A DNA stretch of 64,000 nucleotides from an uncultured Devosia sp. GTDB lineage: Bacteria > Pseudomonadota > Alphaproteobacteria > Rhizobiales > Devosiaceae. Both the position numbers and the translations under genes were made by a program. Under the pieces are notes generated by a model. It made no database searches. It was not told the DNA's origin and saw nothing but the letters and a program-made list of their open reading frames with translations. The stretch covers positions 1,494,001-1,558,000 of the forward strand of contig NZ_CAUQDV010000001.1 of the NCBI RefSeq assembly GCF_963517015.1. The letters run 5' to 3'. Positions 36,869-45,272 of this stretch are shown here, piece by piece (position 1 is the first letter of the stretch; every line of letters begins with the position of its first letter).

Positions 36869-39833
36869 CGACCATTTCCTCAGGCACACTGATCACGAAC
36901 GTCGGCGAAACATCCACACCGGCCTGCGCGACGTGGATGTCCATTCCCTCTTTCTTCAAGGCGTCCCGGGACAGGTATAGGCCCATACCCCGTCCACCCG
37001 GCTTGTTGCTCGCACCGAACTCGAACATCCGCTCGGCATCTCTTGGATCTATCCCGGGGCCGTTGTTGGTGATGCTGAGATGGTCGGCACTGGCGTCGAA
37101 GCTGATGATCCGCGGCCCCGATCGGTTTTCACCGAGCCAGTAGACGGCGTTGTCCACCACGTTGGCAAAAACCGGCATCACGGTCGAGGGAAAGGTCGTG
37201 ATCGTTGTTTTCTTGAACCGGTCGGAAATGACCAGGTCTATGTTGTGCCGTTCAAGCCTGGGTCCGAACACGGTCCTGACGAACTCTTCTATCTCCAGCC
37301 CTGCGATCGGTACCCGTCGCCGCTGCAACCGCCGGTTAAGCGGGACGAACAGCTGCAGATAGGACTCCAGGTGTTCGAAGCTGACCCGCAGCCGACCGTA
37401 CAGGTCGTCCAGGCCGCTGTTGCGGGAGGCCCAAGGCTTCAACGCCTCCAGACCCCTGTTGATGTTACGCACCTGGCCGGCGAACTCATGCTGGACGAGA
37501 CCGAGCGCCATCCCCACCTGCGCGAGATCGGAATACTGATCGACCCGTTCCTTAAGTTCGTCGTTCTCGCTCTCGAGCGCTGCCGTCACGTCCACAAGCG
37601 TCGCTTGCCCGCCGAGGCCGTCCGTTATGGCGCTCAACTGGTCGTTCAGGGCCTGCATCAACAACGTCGAGCGTTCGGCTGACCCACGCAGCTGGTCGAT
37701 CAGGCGGTCGCGCCTCCGTTCGATCTCCTCGGGGTTGAGGTTCGCGACCTCCGTCCGGGCCAGGTCGGACTTGACCATCTCGACCTGGTTGCTGAGATCG
37801 CTCCATGTCCTGTTGATCGTTGCCTTAATCTCGTCGTCCAGCTTCTCCAGCGAGAAGTTCACCTTCTTGCGGGCATCACCCGCGGTGGAGAGCGCGAATT
37901 CGGATTCCCTGCGCACTGGCTCGTCAAGCCGGCGACGAGGATCCACCTCCGTCCGACCGCTGTGTAGCAGGTCCCGGATCTTGGCCTGCACGTGGGCGAC
38001 CATCGGAAGGAAATGGTCTTCCATCAGGCGCGACCTCTCGCGCGTGTATGCCTGCCAGTCCTGCTGCTGCTTCTTCGTCAGGCCGAACTTGCTGGGCTTG
38101 GAAATGGCTATGCTGTCACGAAGATCCTTGCTGGCGTAGACGAAGTCCGCCTCGATTGCCAAAAGACGCTCACCGGCAGCTACCGGATTGTTTTCGCCGA
38201 GAAGGGCATCCAGCCTCGACCCGAAATCCGCACCGGCTTCCCCGCATGCCATCTCGAAGGCCCCGACACGGACCTGCTCGAAAAACTTCTCGAGGGCCTC
38301 GTTGAAGGCATCTTTGGCGCCTCTTACGCTCTTGGCGCGCTTCTGCAGAATTTCATAGTCGCGCTGCTTGCTCTTCCGGATCTCGTTGAAGTCGGTCGAC
38401 AAACGAGCTTTCTCGCGAAAGAAGTCGAACGCCAACCGTTCGAAGAGGCGCTCGAGGAGAGCGACCAGTTGCCTGTAGGCCTTGTTTTGGCGGAAGCCTT
38501 CGCGACCCGCCTTCTCCACGAGGTTCGGATTTTCTTTATGCGACAGGCTCACGTCGCCGATGAGTCGGCGGTAGGAGAAGAACCAGTCCTGGGCCGAAAG
38601 CGTCCGCCTGCGCTCGATGTTCAACCAATCCACGTCGGAATTGCCATAGGGCAATATTCTGATTCCGTCGCGATAGACGTAGAGGCCACCGATGTTGTCG
38701 AGCTTGTCGCCCAGCCGCTTCCACTCGTCCAGCGGCATGCGGGTGTCTTTTGGCAGGCCTTGCACGTAGGCGAAGCTGACGTCGAACGGACCGCAGTCGA
38801 TCAACCCCGACATGTCGTCCGGTGGCGCCAGGGTGTATTCGTGTTCGACTTGGTCGTAGATGCGCACTGAACCGGTGAAGGTGCCGTATTCATCGAACCG
38901 CCCGCTGACATGGTGGTCTGCGGAAGCAAGCTCTTCCGGCGTGAAAAACGCCAGTGGCCCGATCAGGTCTTCAGACGAGCCGTCTTTGCGGTGCTCGAAG
39001 AACTCGGCAACGATCGGTGGCGCCTTGGCATCGCCATGCATGGTGTTGCCGAACCCCAGTAGGAATTTCTGCAGGGGAGAAGCACCGAACGATCCCAAAT
39101 CCTTCAGGGCCAAGTCCAGCCCGAGATCGATCGAAGTCGGCTTGATGAGGAAGTGCGTGCCGTAGTCCTTGCCGAGGCCCATGCCGCCGAGCCCGTCGAA
39201 AACGACTGCCGGGTCGAACGCGAATTGGCGGAGTTCTGCCTCTATGCGCGATTTCGCCTGTTCGGAAAGAGAGCCGCTGATCGCATCGACGTTGGCCAGA
39301 CATGCCGACACGAGGCCTTCGATGTCGCTGCGTGTCGGTGGTTGGAAGCCATCCAGTTCGACCACCGGCACTTCGATCTGGTCGAGGTTGAGTCCTGGTT
39401 GCTCGAAAAGGGACCAGTTCACCAAGGCGCACACCGGCTTCTGGAGCCCGTCAGATCGGACGGCGCGGGAGTATACCAGAACCTGCGGACCGATGGCCGC
39501 GATGGCGAGGCGCCCGATTCCCTTCTCGCCCAGGGTGGCCCGCCGCGGCAAGTTGTCGGGACCGGTCCAGACGTCCACCGAAGGGTCGTTCTGGCCGACC
39601 TTGGATTCAGTGCCCAGCGTCAGCCATTTTCCTTCGAGGTCGTCGCGGGTCATCCCGACGCCGTTATCCCGCATGAGAAAGAGATCTAGCGCGTGGATAT
39701 AGTCGACCCTGACCTCGTTCGCATACGCGTCGTGGGCATTTTTGAATAGCTCATGAATTGCAGTGGGAATGCCCGCGATCTGCTGGCGTCCGAGCATATC
39801 CACCGCCCTGGCGCGGACCTTGATGCGTGCCAT
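36852..39833 (-). CDS. Dual GHKL ATPase: MutL/Hsp90-like N-terminus and histidine-kinase-like C-terminus
   Basis: This 993-aa protein has two ATP-binding modules. The N-terminal one shows the N-box HELFKNAHDA (27-36), G1 box DNGVGM (56-61) and G2 box GEKGIGRLA (102-110), the layout of MutL/MORC/Hsp90 ATPases. A long middle part with Glu/Lys/Arg-rich helices, probably coiled coil, follows. The C-terminus has a DHp-like VQHEFAGQVRNI with candidate phospho-His782, then an N-box NVVDNAVYW (about 888), G1 NNGPGI (about 923) and G2 GGRGMGLYLS (about 946), as in sensor kinases. It is linked to a receiver protein downstream and a C5 methyltransferase 63 bases upstream. Confidence 0.75.
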   Translation of the reverse strand: MARIKVRARAVDMLGRQQIAGIPTAIHELFKNAHDAYANEVRVDYIHALDLFLMRDNGVGMTRDDLEGKWLTLGTESKVGQNDPSVDVWTGPDNLPRRATLGEKGIGRLAIAAIGPQVLVYSRAVRSDGLQKPVCALVNWSLFEQPGLNLDQIEVPVVELDGFQPPTRSDIEGLVSACLANVDAISGSLSEQAKSRIEAELRQFAFDPAVVFDGLGGMGLGKDYGTHFLIKPTSIDLGLDLALKDLGSFGASPLQKFLLGFGNTMHGDAKAPPIVAEFFEHRKDGSSEDLIGPLAFFTPEELASADHHVSGRFDEYGTFTGSVRIYDQVEHEYTLAPPDDMSGLIDCGPFDVSFAYVQGLPKDTRMPLDEWKRLGDKLDNIGGLYVYRDGIRILPYGNSDVDWLNIERRRTLSAQDWFFSYRRLIGDVSLSHKENPNLVEKAGREGFRQNKAYRQLVALLERLFERLAFDFFREKARLSTDFNEIRKSKQRDYEILQKRAKSVRGAKDAFNEALEKFFEQVRVGAFEMACGEAGADFGSRLDALLGENNPVAAGERLLAIEADFVYASKDLRDSIAISKPSKFGLTKKQQQDWQAYTRERSRLMEDHFLPMVAHVQAKIRDLLHSGRTEVDPRRRLDEPVRRESEFALSTAGDARKKVNFSLEKLDDEIKATINRTWSDLSNQVEMVKSDLARTEVANLNPEEIERRRDRLIDQLRGSAERSTLLMQALNDQLSAITDGLGGQATLVDVTAALESENDELKERVDQYSDLAQVGMALGLVQHEFAGQVRNINRGLEALKPWASRNSGLDDLYGRLRVSFEHLESYLQLFVPLNRRLQRRRVPIAGLEIEEFVRTVFGPRLERHNIDLVISDRFKKTTITTFPSTVMPVFANVVDNAVYWLGENRSGPRIISFDASADHLSITNNGPGIDPRDAERMFEFGASNKPGGRGMGLYLSRDALKKEGMDIHVAQAGVDVSPTFVISVPEEMVDVGGE

Positions 39834-39896
39834 TACCAGGAGGCCCCCATTGAATAGCCAGCGGCTGATGCGTGAGAATTCACTTGGGTTGTTCGA

Positions 39897-40946
39897 TCAC
39901 GCATTGGTCGGATGTTCAATGATGCGCACGATGGTCGGGAGCATGTTCGTCACCATAGCCACCGGTACGGCGTTGCCGATCTGCCTCGAGATGTCGGAAG
40001 CATTGCCGGAGAAGCGGTAATCCGCCGGAAAGGTCTGCAGCAGCGACGCTTCTCTTAACGAAACCGCTCGGTTTTGCTCGGGATGGGCGAAGCGGCCCCT
40101 CGTCAGGTCCGCACATCCCGTTGTCAGGGTGGGAGATACGTCATCCCATTTCATCCTGCCGTAGACGTCCGAATAGGACTTTGTCCGCCCTTTGTGGCAT
40201 TCGAGTTCCAACTCGGTCGGCAGCGACGACCGGCTGCCGCCGTCCTTGGGGATATGGGCGAGGCGCTTGAGGACGATATCGCTGTGGACCCTGGCGAAGT
40301 GGAGGTCGTCATCGGACCTGTCTCCGCTCTCCAACGCGGGTAGATGTCCGATAGCTTGGCGGACCGTCTTGCGCGGCACGTCGAATTCCGCATTCTCGAA
40401 CAGGCGGGCGGCATCCGGATTTCGGGTGGCCATCATCACGCAGCGAATTCTCCGCTGGGGAACACCGAGTTCGGCGGCGTCGATGCGCCGAGGTTCACCC
40501 AGCGTATAGCCGGCTTGGGCCAGACCGGACCTGAGGGCATCCATGACCGTGCGGTTCGCCTGGCTCGCCACCCCGGGCACGTTCTCAAACAGGATGCACG
40601 CCGGGCGCAGCGCCTCGGCGAATTTGATGCTCTCGAGCAGCAGGTCGGCGCGGACATCGTTGGCGCCACGCTTCTTGTTCTGGCTGCTAAAAGGCTGGCA
40701 GGGCGCGCAAACGATTAAGACGTGGATGTCCGTCAGCGACGCGAATGCTTCATGGACGGTCGGATCGACTCCGCGGATGTCCTCTTCCACGAGCACGACG
40801 TCAGGATGATTCAACCGGTAAGTGCGACAGGCGACCGCGTCGTTGTCCAGCGCGGCCAGGATCTTGAAGTTGCCGCCCGACAGCGCCGCAGAAACGGCAC
40901 CCGATCCGCAGAAGAGGTCGACGGCCCTGTATTCAGCCTGGGTCAT
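39897..40946 (-). CDS. DNA (cytosine-5)-methyltransferase
   Basis: This 349-aa enzyme has the C5-methyltransferase motifs in order: AdoMet motif I DLFCGSGAVSAAL (10-22), motif IV APCQPFSSQN with catalytic Cys83, motif VI ENVPG, motif VIII QRRIR, a short variable target-recognition region, and motif X RQIGNAVP near the C-terminus. It transfers a methyl group from AdoMet to C5 of cytosine at a target that cannot be read from sequence. No restriction enzyme is directly adjacent; instead the dual GHKL ATPase gene follows 63 bases downstream in the same direction. All catalytic motifs are intact. Confidence 0.93.
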   Translation of the reverse strand: MTQAEYRAVDLFCGSGAVSAALSGGNFKILAALDNDAVACRTYRLNHPDVVLVEEDIRGVDPTVHEAFASLTDIHVLIVCAPCQPFSSQNKKRGANDVRADLLLESIKFAEALRPACILFENVPGVASQANRTVMDALRSGLAQAGYTLGEPRRIDAAELGVPQRRIRCVMMATRNPDAARLFENAEFDVPRKTVRQAIGHLPALESGDRSDDDLHFARVHSDIVLKRLAHIPKDGGSRSSLPTELELECHKGRTKSYSDVYGRMKWDDVSPTLTTGCADLTRGRFAHPEQNRAVSLREASLLQTFPADYRFSGNASDISRQIGNAVPVAMVTNMLPTIVRIIEHPTNA

Positions 40947-41070
40947 TGTTTTTCGTTGCCGGCCTGTACCTATAGTCAGCTTAGACTATGTTGAAAATTC
41001 TTACAGTGTCTTATGATTGATCGAATGACGATGGCCATGACGAGGTCCGAAGTGGCGATCGCACCATTGG

Positions 41071-41466
41071 TCACTTCAACCTGTTGTACTTGCCTTCGCC
41101 ATAGCTCTTCTGAAGCGCCGACAAAAGGTCGATTGTTTCCATGCGCAAGCGGGTCTGATCGACCAAGGGGTCTTCCGATATCTGGATGATGAAGGCGGCC
41201 AGCTGCGCCGCCATCCCCACATTCGCTCCCCTCAGGCTGGGCTGCTGTGTCCGTCTGCCTTTGCCGGCCAGTTCCACCGAGCCCAACGCAGCATCAATTC
41301 GAAGCAGTGCGTTCCGCACCCGGGTTGGACTGACCTTCAGTTCGGTCTGTATCCGCTGGCCTGGATTGGAGACATCGTGATCGTAGAACAGGTCAGCCAG
41401 CCTCGACAGAACGAGCAGATCGCCAAGGGTAACGTTCGGGTGGAAGTTCTCGGTTGTGCGGGCCAT
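41071..41466 (-). CDS. Small winged-helix protein (LysR-like DNA-binding domain only)
   Basis: This 131-aa protein resembles an isolated LysR-type winged helix. It has LVLSRLADLFYDHD, a recognition-helix-like ELKVSPTRVRNALLRIDAALG and then GKGRRTQQPSLRG, comparable to the wing of LysR proteins. There is no effector-binding domain. The ATG at 41466 is used; a TTG one codon upstream is possible. It precedes the methyltransferase gene by 124 bases in the same direction, and several palindromes lie upstream of its own start, so autoregulation and control of the island operon are likely. Confidence 0.6.
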   Translation of the reverse strand: MARTTENFHPNVTLGDLLVLSRLADLFYDHDVSNPGQRIQTELKVSPTRVRNALLRIDAALGSVELAGKGRRTQQPSLRGANVGMAAQLAAFIIQISEDPLVDQTRLRMETIDLLSALQKSYGEGKYNRLK

Positions 41467-41552
41467 CAACTCATCCTGACGCCAGCAGCACTACCAAAAA
41501 TCAGTCAACGCATCGTTTAAACTGGGCGATTCCGGCCAACAGTCTACGGGTT

Positions 41553-41595
41553 CTCACCATCGGCTGATGGTATCTTGCCATCAGCCGATGGTGAG
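41553..41595. repeat. Perfect 18-bp inverted repeat with 7-base spacer
   Basis: CTCACCATCGGCTGATGG (41553-41570), spacer TATCTTG, then its exact complement (41578-41595). It could act as a double operator or form a hairpin. Its right part, 22 bases from TATCTTG to GATGGT at 41571-41592, is repeated exactly at 41671-41692, 100 bases on. Confidence 0.9.
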
Positions 41596-41733
41596 AGAAT
41601 GACGTGGCGTTTTCACTCAGAAAATCTGCCGAGGTACCGCACAAACGCGGGTAAAACCACTGGCTGTTGTTATCTTGCCATCAGCCGATGGTTTGAAGCC
41701 ATCATCTACGTCGATCTCACCATGACGCGATGG
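41557..41733. promoter_or_regulatory. Array of CCATC-N4-GATGG palindromes (candidate operators)
   Basis: Four sites are seen: CCATCGGCTGATGG (41557-41570), CCATCAGCCGATGG (41578-41591 and 41678-41691) and CCATGACGCGATGG (41720-41733, one mismatch). Start-to-start spacings are 21, 100 and 42 bases, and 21 and 42 equal two and four helix turns. They occupy the 424-base gap between the winged-helix gene and umuD, in which I see no credible gene. Confidence 0.7.
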
Positions 41734-41832
41734 TGCCACCGCATCTGCTTGGGAACACGCCGCATCGCCCACAAACCTTTAGGCCTGCGCCCGACACGCT
41801 TCGGCAACGCCGACACCCTGTTCACGAAAATC

Positions 41833-41847
41833 GTTCTTGTTTTGTTC
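41833..41847 (+). promoter_or_regulatory. LexA/SOS box upstream of umuD
   Basis: GTTC-TTGTTTT-GTTC matches the alphaproteobacterial LexA operator GTTC-N7-GTTC exactly. It lies 43 bases before the umuD start codon. Confidence 0.85.
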
Positions 41848-41890
41848 GGCGTCATCCGGAATGCTAGAGGCGCGGTTCCCAGGAGACGGC

Positions 41891-42346
41891 ATGAAGATCG
41901 AGCTATTTGGCATGGTGCCCGGAGCAGACCCGGTGCCGCTGACCGCGTTGCGCCGTGCGGAGGTGCGATTCGTCGGACAGCATGTCCATGCCGGCTTCCC
42001 CAGCCCTGCTGATGATTTCATAGAAAAGGCAGTCGACCTCAACGACATCCTCATCCGCAATCCGACAGCGACGTACCTCTGGAGGGTAGCTGGCGACTGC
42101 CTCATCGACTGCAAGATCTTCCCGGGCGACGTGGTCGTCGTCGACCGCAGCTTGCAGGCGCGTCACCGCTCCATCGTCCTGGCGGTCATCGACAACCATT
42201 CGACCTTGAAGCGCGTCAAGAGGATGGGGAGCCGGATGGTGCTGCACAATGAAAATGCCAGGTTGCCGGCCTTCGTGGTTCCCGAGGGCACCGAGGTGGC
42301 GATTTGGGGCGTCGTTACGGCCACCATTCGGGATTTCTACAGGTGA
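41891..42346 (+). CDS. umuD: UmuD-like S24 peptidase with Cys in place of catalytic Ser
   Basis: This 151-aa protein aligns with UmuD, the self-cleaving regulator of DNA polymerase V. The cleavage-site region HAGFPSPADDF has Ala34-Gly35. The nucleophile position lies in AGDCLIDC, where Cys70 replaces the usual Ser (GDSM). The Lys dyad partner is Lys107 in STLKRVKR. Distances cleavage site-nucleophile (36) and nucleophile-Lys (37) equal those of E. coli UmuD (24/60/97), so the replacement is at the catalytic position (codon TGC). The ATG at 41891 follows AGGAGA. The gene has an SOS box upstream and its stop overlaps the umuC start. Confidence 0.88.
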   Translation: MKIELFGMVPGADPVPLTALRRAEVRFVGQHVHAGFPSPADDFIEKAVDLNDILIRNPTATYLWRVAGDCLIDCKIFPGDVVVVDRSLQARHRSIVLAVIDNHSTLKRVKRMGSRMVLHNENARLPAFVVPEGTEVAIWGVVTATIRDFYR

Positions 42347-43614
42347 CGTCATTCGCCTTGAGCGACGGGAACAGCTTCTATTGTTCATGCGAGCGTGTAT
42401 TCGACCCCAAGTTGCAGGGGCGACCGGTCATAGTTTTGTCGAACAACGACGGTTGTGCCGTAGCGCGGACCTCGGAGGCGAAGGCGCTCGGGATACCGAT
42501 GGGTGCGCCATACTTCAAGATACGCTCGTTGTGCGAACGCGAAGGCGTGGTCGCCTTGTCCAGCAACTATGCGCTGTATGGCGACATGAGCCGGCGCATG
42601 AATGCCGTCTACGCCGACTATTCACCGGAAAACGAGGTCTATTCCATCGATGAGACCTTTCTCGGTGTCGACCATGTGGCGCCGCACGACCGCGCGGAAT
42701 GGGCTCGGTCATTGAGGGCGACAACGGGACGGTGGACCGGAATCCCGACCTGCGTCGGCATAGGCCCGACGAAGACGCTGGCGAAACTCGCCAATAAGGC
42801 AGCGAAATCGCTCGATACTGGAATTCTGGACCTGACGGATCCGAACGAGCAGGACAGGGTTATGGCGACATTTCCCATCGGGGACGTGTGGGGAATAGGA
42901 AGGGCCAGCCAAGCCAAATTGCTGGAGTTGGGCATTCGCTATGCGGGTCAGGTCCGCGACATGCAACCGCGCCTGGCGCGTCAATTGATGACGGTAGTAG
43001 GCGAGAAAATTGTTCACGAGTTGAACGGCGTCGCCTGCATGGATTTGGAGACGGTGGCGCCTCAACGCCAAGGTTGCGCGGTCACGCGCAGCTTCGGCCA
43101 GCGTGTCACCACCCAAGCCGCCATGGAACAGGCTGTCGCGGGCTACGTCACCCGGTTGGGAGAGAAGCTGCGAAAACATGACCTGGCGAGCAACCACCTG
43201 ACCGTCTTCATGCACACCAGCAAGTTCAGCGACGACGAACCCCAACGCAATGTCAGCATGACCATCGCCATTCCCGAGGCGACGAACGACACCCTGGTTC
43301 TGATCAAGGCCGGAAGACGGGCTGTCGAAGCACTGTGGAAGTCTGGATTCCGTTACTCGAAGGCTGGGGTCATCACCCAGGATCTTGTGCCACCGCAACT
43401 GGCGCAGCGCTCGCTCTTCGACGATCTCGATCACGAACTGGCAGCCAAGGTGATGGCGGCAATGGACGCTGCCAATCGTAGGTGGGGAAGAGCGACGGTG
43501 ATACCTGCGGCCACCATGGCCGGTCCTGGGAAGACGCCTACATTCTCGACCAAGTTCGAAAAACGATCTCCGCGGTATACGACAAGGTGGGACGAACTGC
43601 CGGAATGCCGGTGA
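42343..43614 (+). CDS. umuC: Y-family DNA polymerase V catalytic subunit
   Basis: This 423-aa translesion polymerase starts at GTG overlapping the umuD stop (GTGA). Catalytic acidic residues are present: Asp8 in FALSDGNSFYCSCE and Asp103/Glu104 in YSIDETF. The steric-gate region and GIGPTKTLAKLANKAAK follow, then a little-finger domain with AVTRSFGQRVTT. QRSLF at about residue 355 is a beta-clamp-binding motif. With UmuD' it copies across damaged DNA during SOS induction. All key residues are intact. Confidence 0.95.
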   Translation: MTSFALSDGNSFYCSCERVFDPKLQGRPVIVLSNNDGCAVARTSEAKALGIPMGAPYFKIRSLCEREGVVALSSNYALYGDMSRRMNAVYADYSPENEVYSIDETFLGVDHVAPHDRAEWARSLRATTGRWTGIPTCVGIGPTKTLAKLANKAAKSLDTGILDLTDPNEQDRVMATFPIGDVWGIGRASQAKLLELGIRYAGQVRDMQPRLARQLMTVVGEKIVHELNGVACMDLETVAPQRQGCAVTRSFGQRVTTQAAMEQAVAGYVTRLGEKLRKHDLASNHLTVFMHTSKFSDDEPQRNVSMTIAIPEATNDTLVLIKAGRRAVEALWKSGFRYSKAGVITQDLVPPQLAQRSLFDDLDHELAAKVMAAMDAANRRWGRATVIPAATMAGPGKTPTFSTKFEKRSPRYTTRWDELPECR

Positions 43615-43623
43615 CCGATTGCC

Positions 43624-43920
43624 CTACCAGTTGTTCTCCAGCGCTTCTAAAACCTGATCGTCTGTCCATTCGGCAGGCACCCAAACTCCAATGGAGCCGC
43701 TGTCCCGTGCCACCTCAATGTGCTTCATCGCCGTCGTGCCGACAGAGCCAGGGCTCTCGTCGTGCTCATAGGTTGGAAGTTCATGACTGAACTCGTTGCC
43801 TCGCCAATCACCGGCGTGAAGCCATACCCGGTGAATGCCTTTTGAAGATTCGCCATCGGCCACTCCATTGTCCCGAGGTGTCGTAGAATAGGACTGGTGA
43901 GACCGGCACGGGCGGGACAA
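43624..43920 (-). CDS. Uncertain small hypothetical protein in the umuC-ars gap
   Basis: A 98-codon frame lies in the 446-base gap between umuC and the ars operon. The C-terminal part (EVARDSGSIGVWVPAEWTDDQVLEALENNW) reads like protein. The N-terminal part is weak, with no good start codon context, and a second overlapping frame (43725-44024) is equally open. It could be a short gene starting inside the frame or a decayed remnant. I see nothing else in this gap and no clear terminator after the ars operon. Confidence 0.25.
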   Translation of the reverse strand: MSRPCRSHQSYSTTPRDNGVADGESSKGIHRVWLHAGDWRGNEFSHELPTYEHDESPGSVGTTAMKHIEVARDSGSIGVWVPAEWTDDQVLEALENNW

Positions 43921-44060
43921 GGGCTCGGCTGCCGTTTCGTTGGCCGGGGCGGGAAACCGGTAAAACCTCCCCGTTCCCTATGCCGCCGCGTCCGGTTGAC
44001 GCGCGCCGGTCTCTTGAGAGCCAACGATGGACGACGGGCCGGGTTCCGCGCCTTCGACCC

Positions 44061-45266
44061 TCAAACGGCCAGGGGTTGCGCTTGGCGGAAAACGGAACGC
44101 CGCCATATCTCGCCAAAGACGGCGACGCAGACGGCGCCCGCGATAGCCAACAGCCACAAGGACGGCTTGGGACCCAATGCACCCAAGGCAACCGCGAACG
44201 TAAACGGCGCGATGGCCGATAGGCACAGGCGACCCAGGCTGATCCAGCCGAGGCGCTTGCCGAATCCAGCCTTGCCGAACAATGCCAAGGGTAGCGTCCC
44301 CGAAACGATGCTGAACAGGCCGGTCCCCAGGCCGAAGACAATGGCGAACGCCATGGCGCCCGGAACCGATGGTGCCGACACAGCCAGCACGACCAATGCC
44401 ACCGGCATCATGGTCGCCGAGATGACGGCCAGCAGAGGCGCAGGTAGTTCCTTGCCCAAAACCATGTTGATCAACCGGCTCGCGACTTGCGCTGGGCCGA
44501 ACAGCGTCGCGACAAGCACGCCGCTGGCGCCGAGGCCGAGCATGCCCAGCATGGGGACGACGTGGAACAGGATCGCCGCGGAAACGAAGCCGGCCAACGA
44601 GAAGCCGATCACGACGAGCAAGAATATGAAATCGCTTCCAGCCGTTGCCGCGGGCTCGATCTCGGCTGGTGTCGTTGGCCGAGCCGCTGCAATCCGGGCG
44701 AAACGCGTTAGCCAGAGGTGTAGCGGCAGGCAGACCAGAAGGTTCAGGCCCGCAAACACGAAATAGATCTGGTGCCAGTTCAGGCCTTGCAGCAGCCATG
44801 TGGTAAGCGGCCAGAAGATCGTCGACGCGAACCCGGCTATCAGGGTGAGGTAGGTGATGCTCCTCTGCGCTTGGGTCCCGGTGGCTTGGGCCAGCAGCGC
44901 GAATGCCGTGGCGTAGAGGACGAAGGCCGAAGCCAGTTCGATCAGGATTACACCGCCCAGGAATAGGTAGGCATTGTTGGCCAGACCGCAGATAGTTAGG
45001 GCGACGGCAGCTCCTATCGAGCCAAGGGAAAGCACCTTCGCGGCACCGTGTTTGTCGGCCAGGCCACCGGCATATGGAGAGATGATGCCACCGGCGAGCA
45101 GGGCCATCGACATGAAGCCGTAGATCCATTCAACCCCGAAGTCGAACTCGGCGGCGATGGACGGAGCCAGAATACTGAAGCTGTAATATAGCGTGCCGTA
45201 GCCGACGATCTGGGTGGCGCCGAGGGCCCAGATGGCACCGGCGTTGGAATGGGAATTGGTCGACAT
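44061..45266 (-). CDS. ars operon-associated MFS transporter
   Basis: This 401-aa protein has about twelve membrane segments and begins AIWALGATQIVGYGTLYYSFSIL, as in MFS proteins found in arsenic operons of alphaproteobacteria. A motif-A-like sequence (YAGGLADKHGAAKVLSLG) follows helix 2. The substrate could be arsenical or organoarsenical, but that comes only from position: it is the last gene of arsR-arsC-acr3-arsC-arsH-MFS, 6 bases after arsH. Confidence 0.8.
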   Translation of the reverse strand: MSTNSHSNAGAIWALGATQIVGYGTLYYSFSILAPSIAAEFDFGVEWIYGFMSMALLAGGIISPYAGGLADKHGAAKVLSLGSIGAAVALTICGLANNAYLFLGGVILIELASAFVLYATAFALLAQATGTQAQRSITYLTLIAGFASTIFWPLTTWLLQGLNWHQIYFVFAGLNLLVCLPLHLWLTRFARIAAARPTTPAEIEPAATAGSDFIFLLVVIGFSLAGFVSAAILFHVVPMLGMLGLGASGVLVATLFGPAQVASRLINMVLGKELPAPLLAVISATMMPVALVVLAVSAPSVPGAMAFAIVFGLGTGLFSIVSGTLPLALFGKAGFGKRLGWISLGRLCLSAIAPFTFAVALGALGPKPSLWLLAIAGAVCVAVFGEIWRRSVFRQAQPLAV

Positions 45267-45272
45267 ACGCTT

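Noticed and set aside
41553..41733. CRISPR-like array in the repeat region before umuD
   Set aside because: Spacing is irregular and the units are palindromic operators without uniform spacers; no cas gene is present.
41575..42012. 145-codon plus-strand frame in the gap before umuD
   Set aside because: It starts inside the inverted repeat, crosses the SOS box and reads into umuD in another frame; the sequence is not protein-like.
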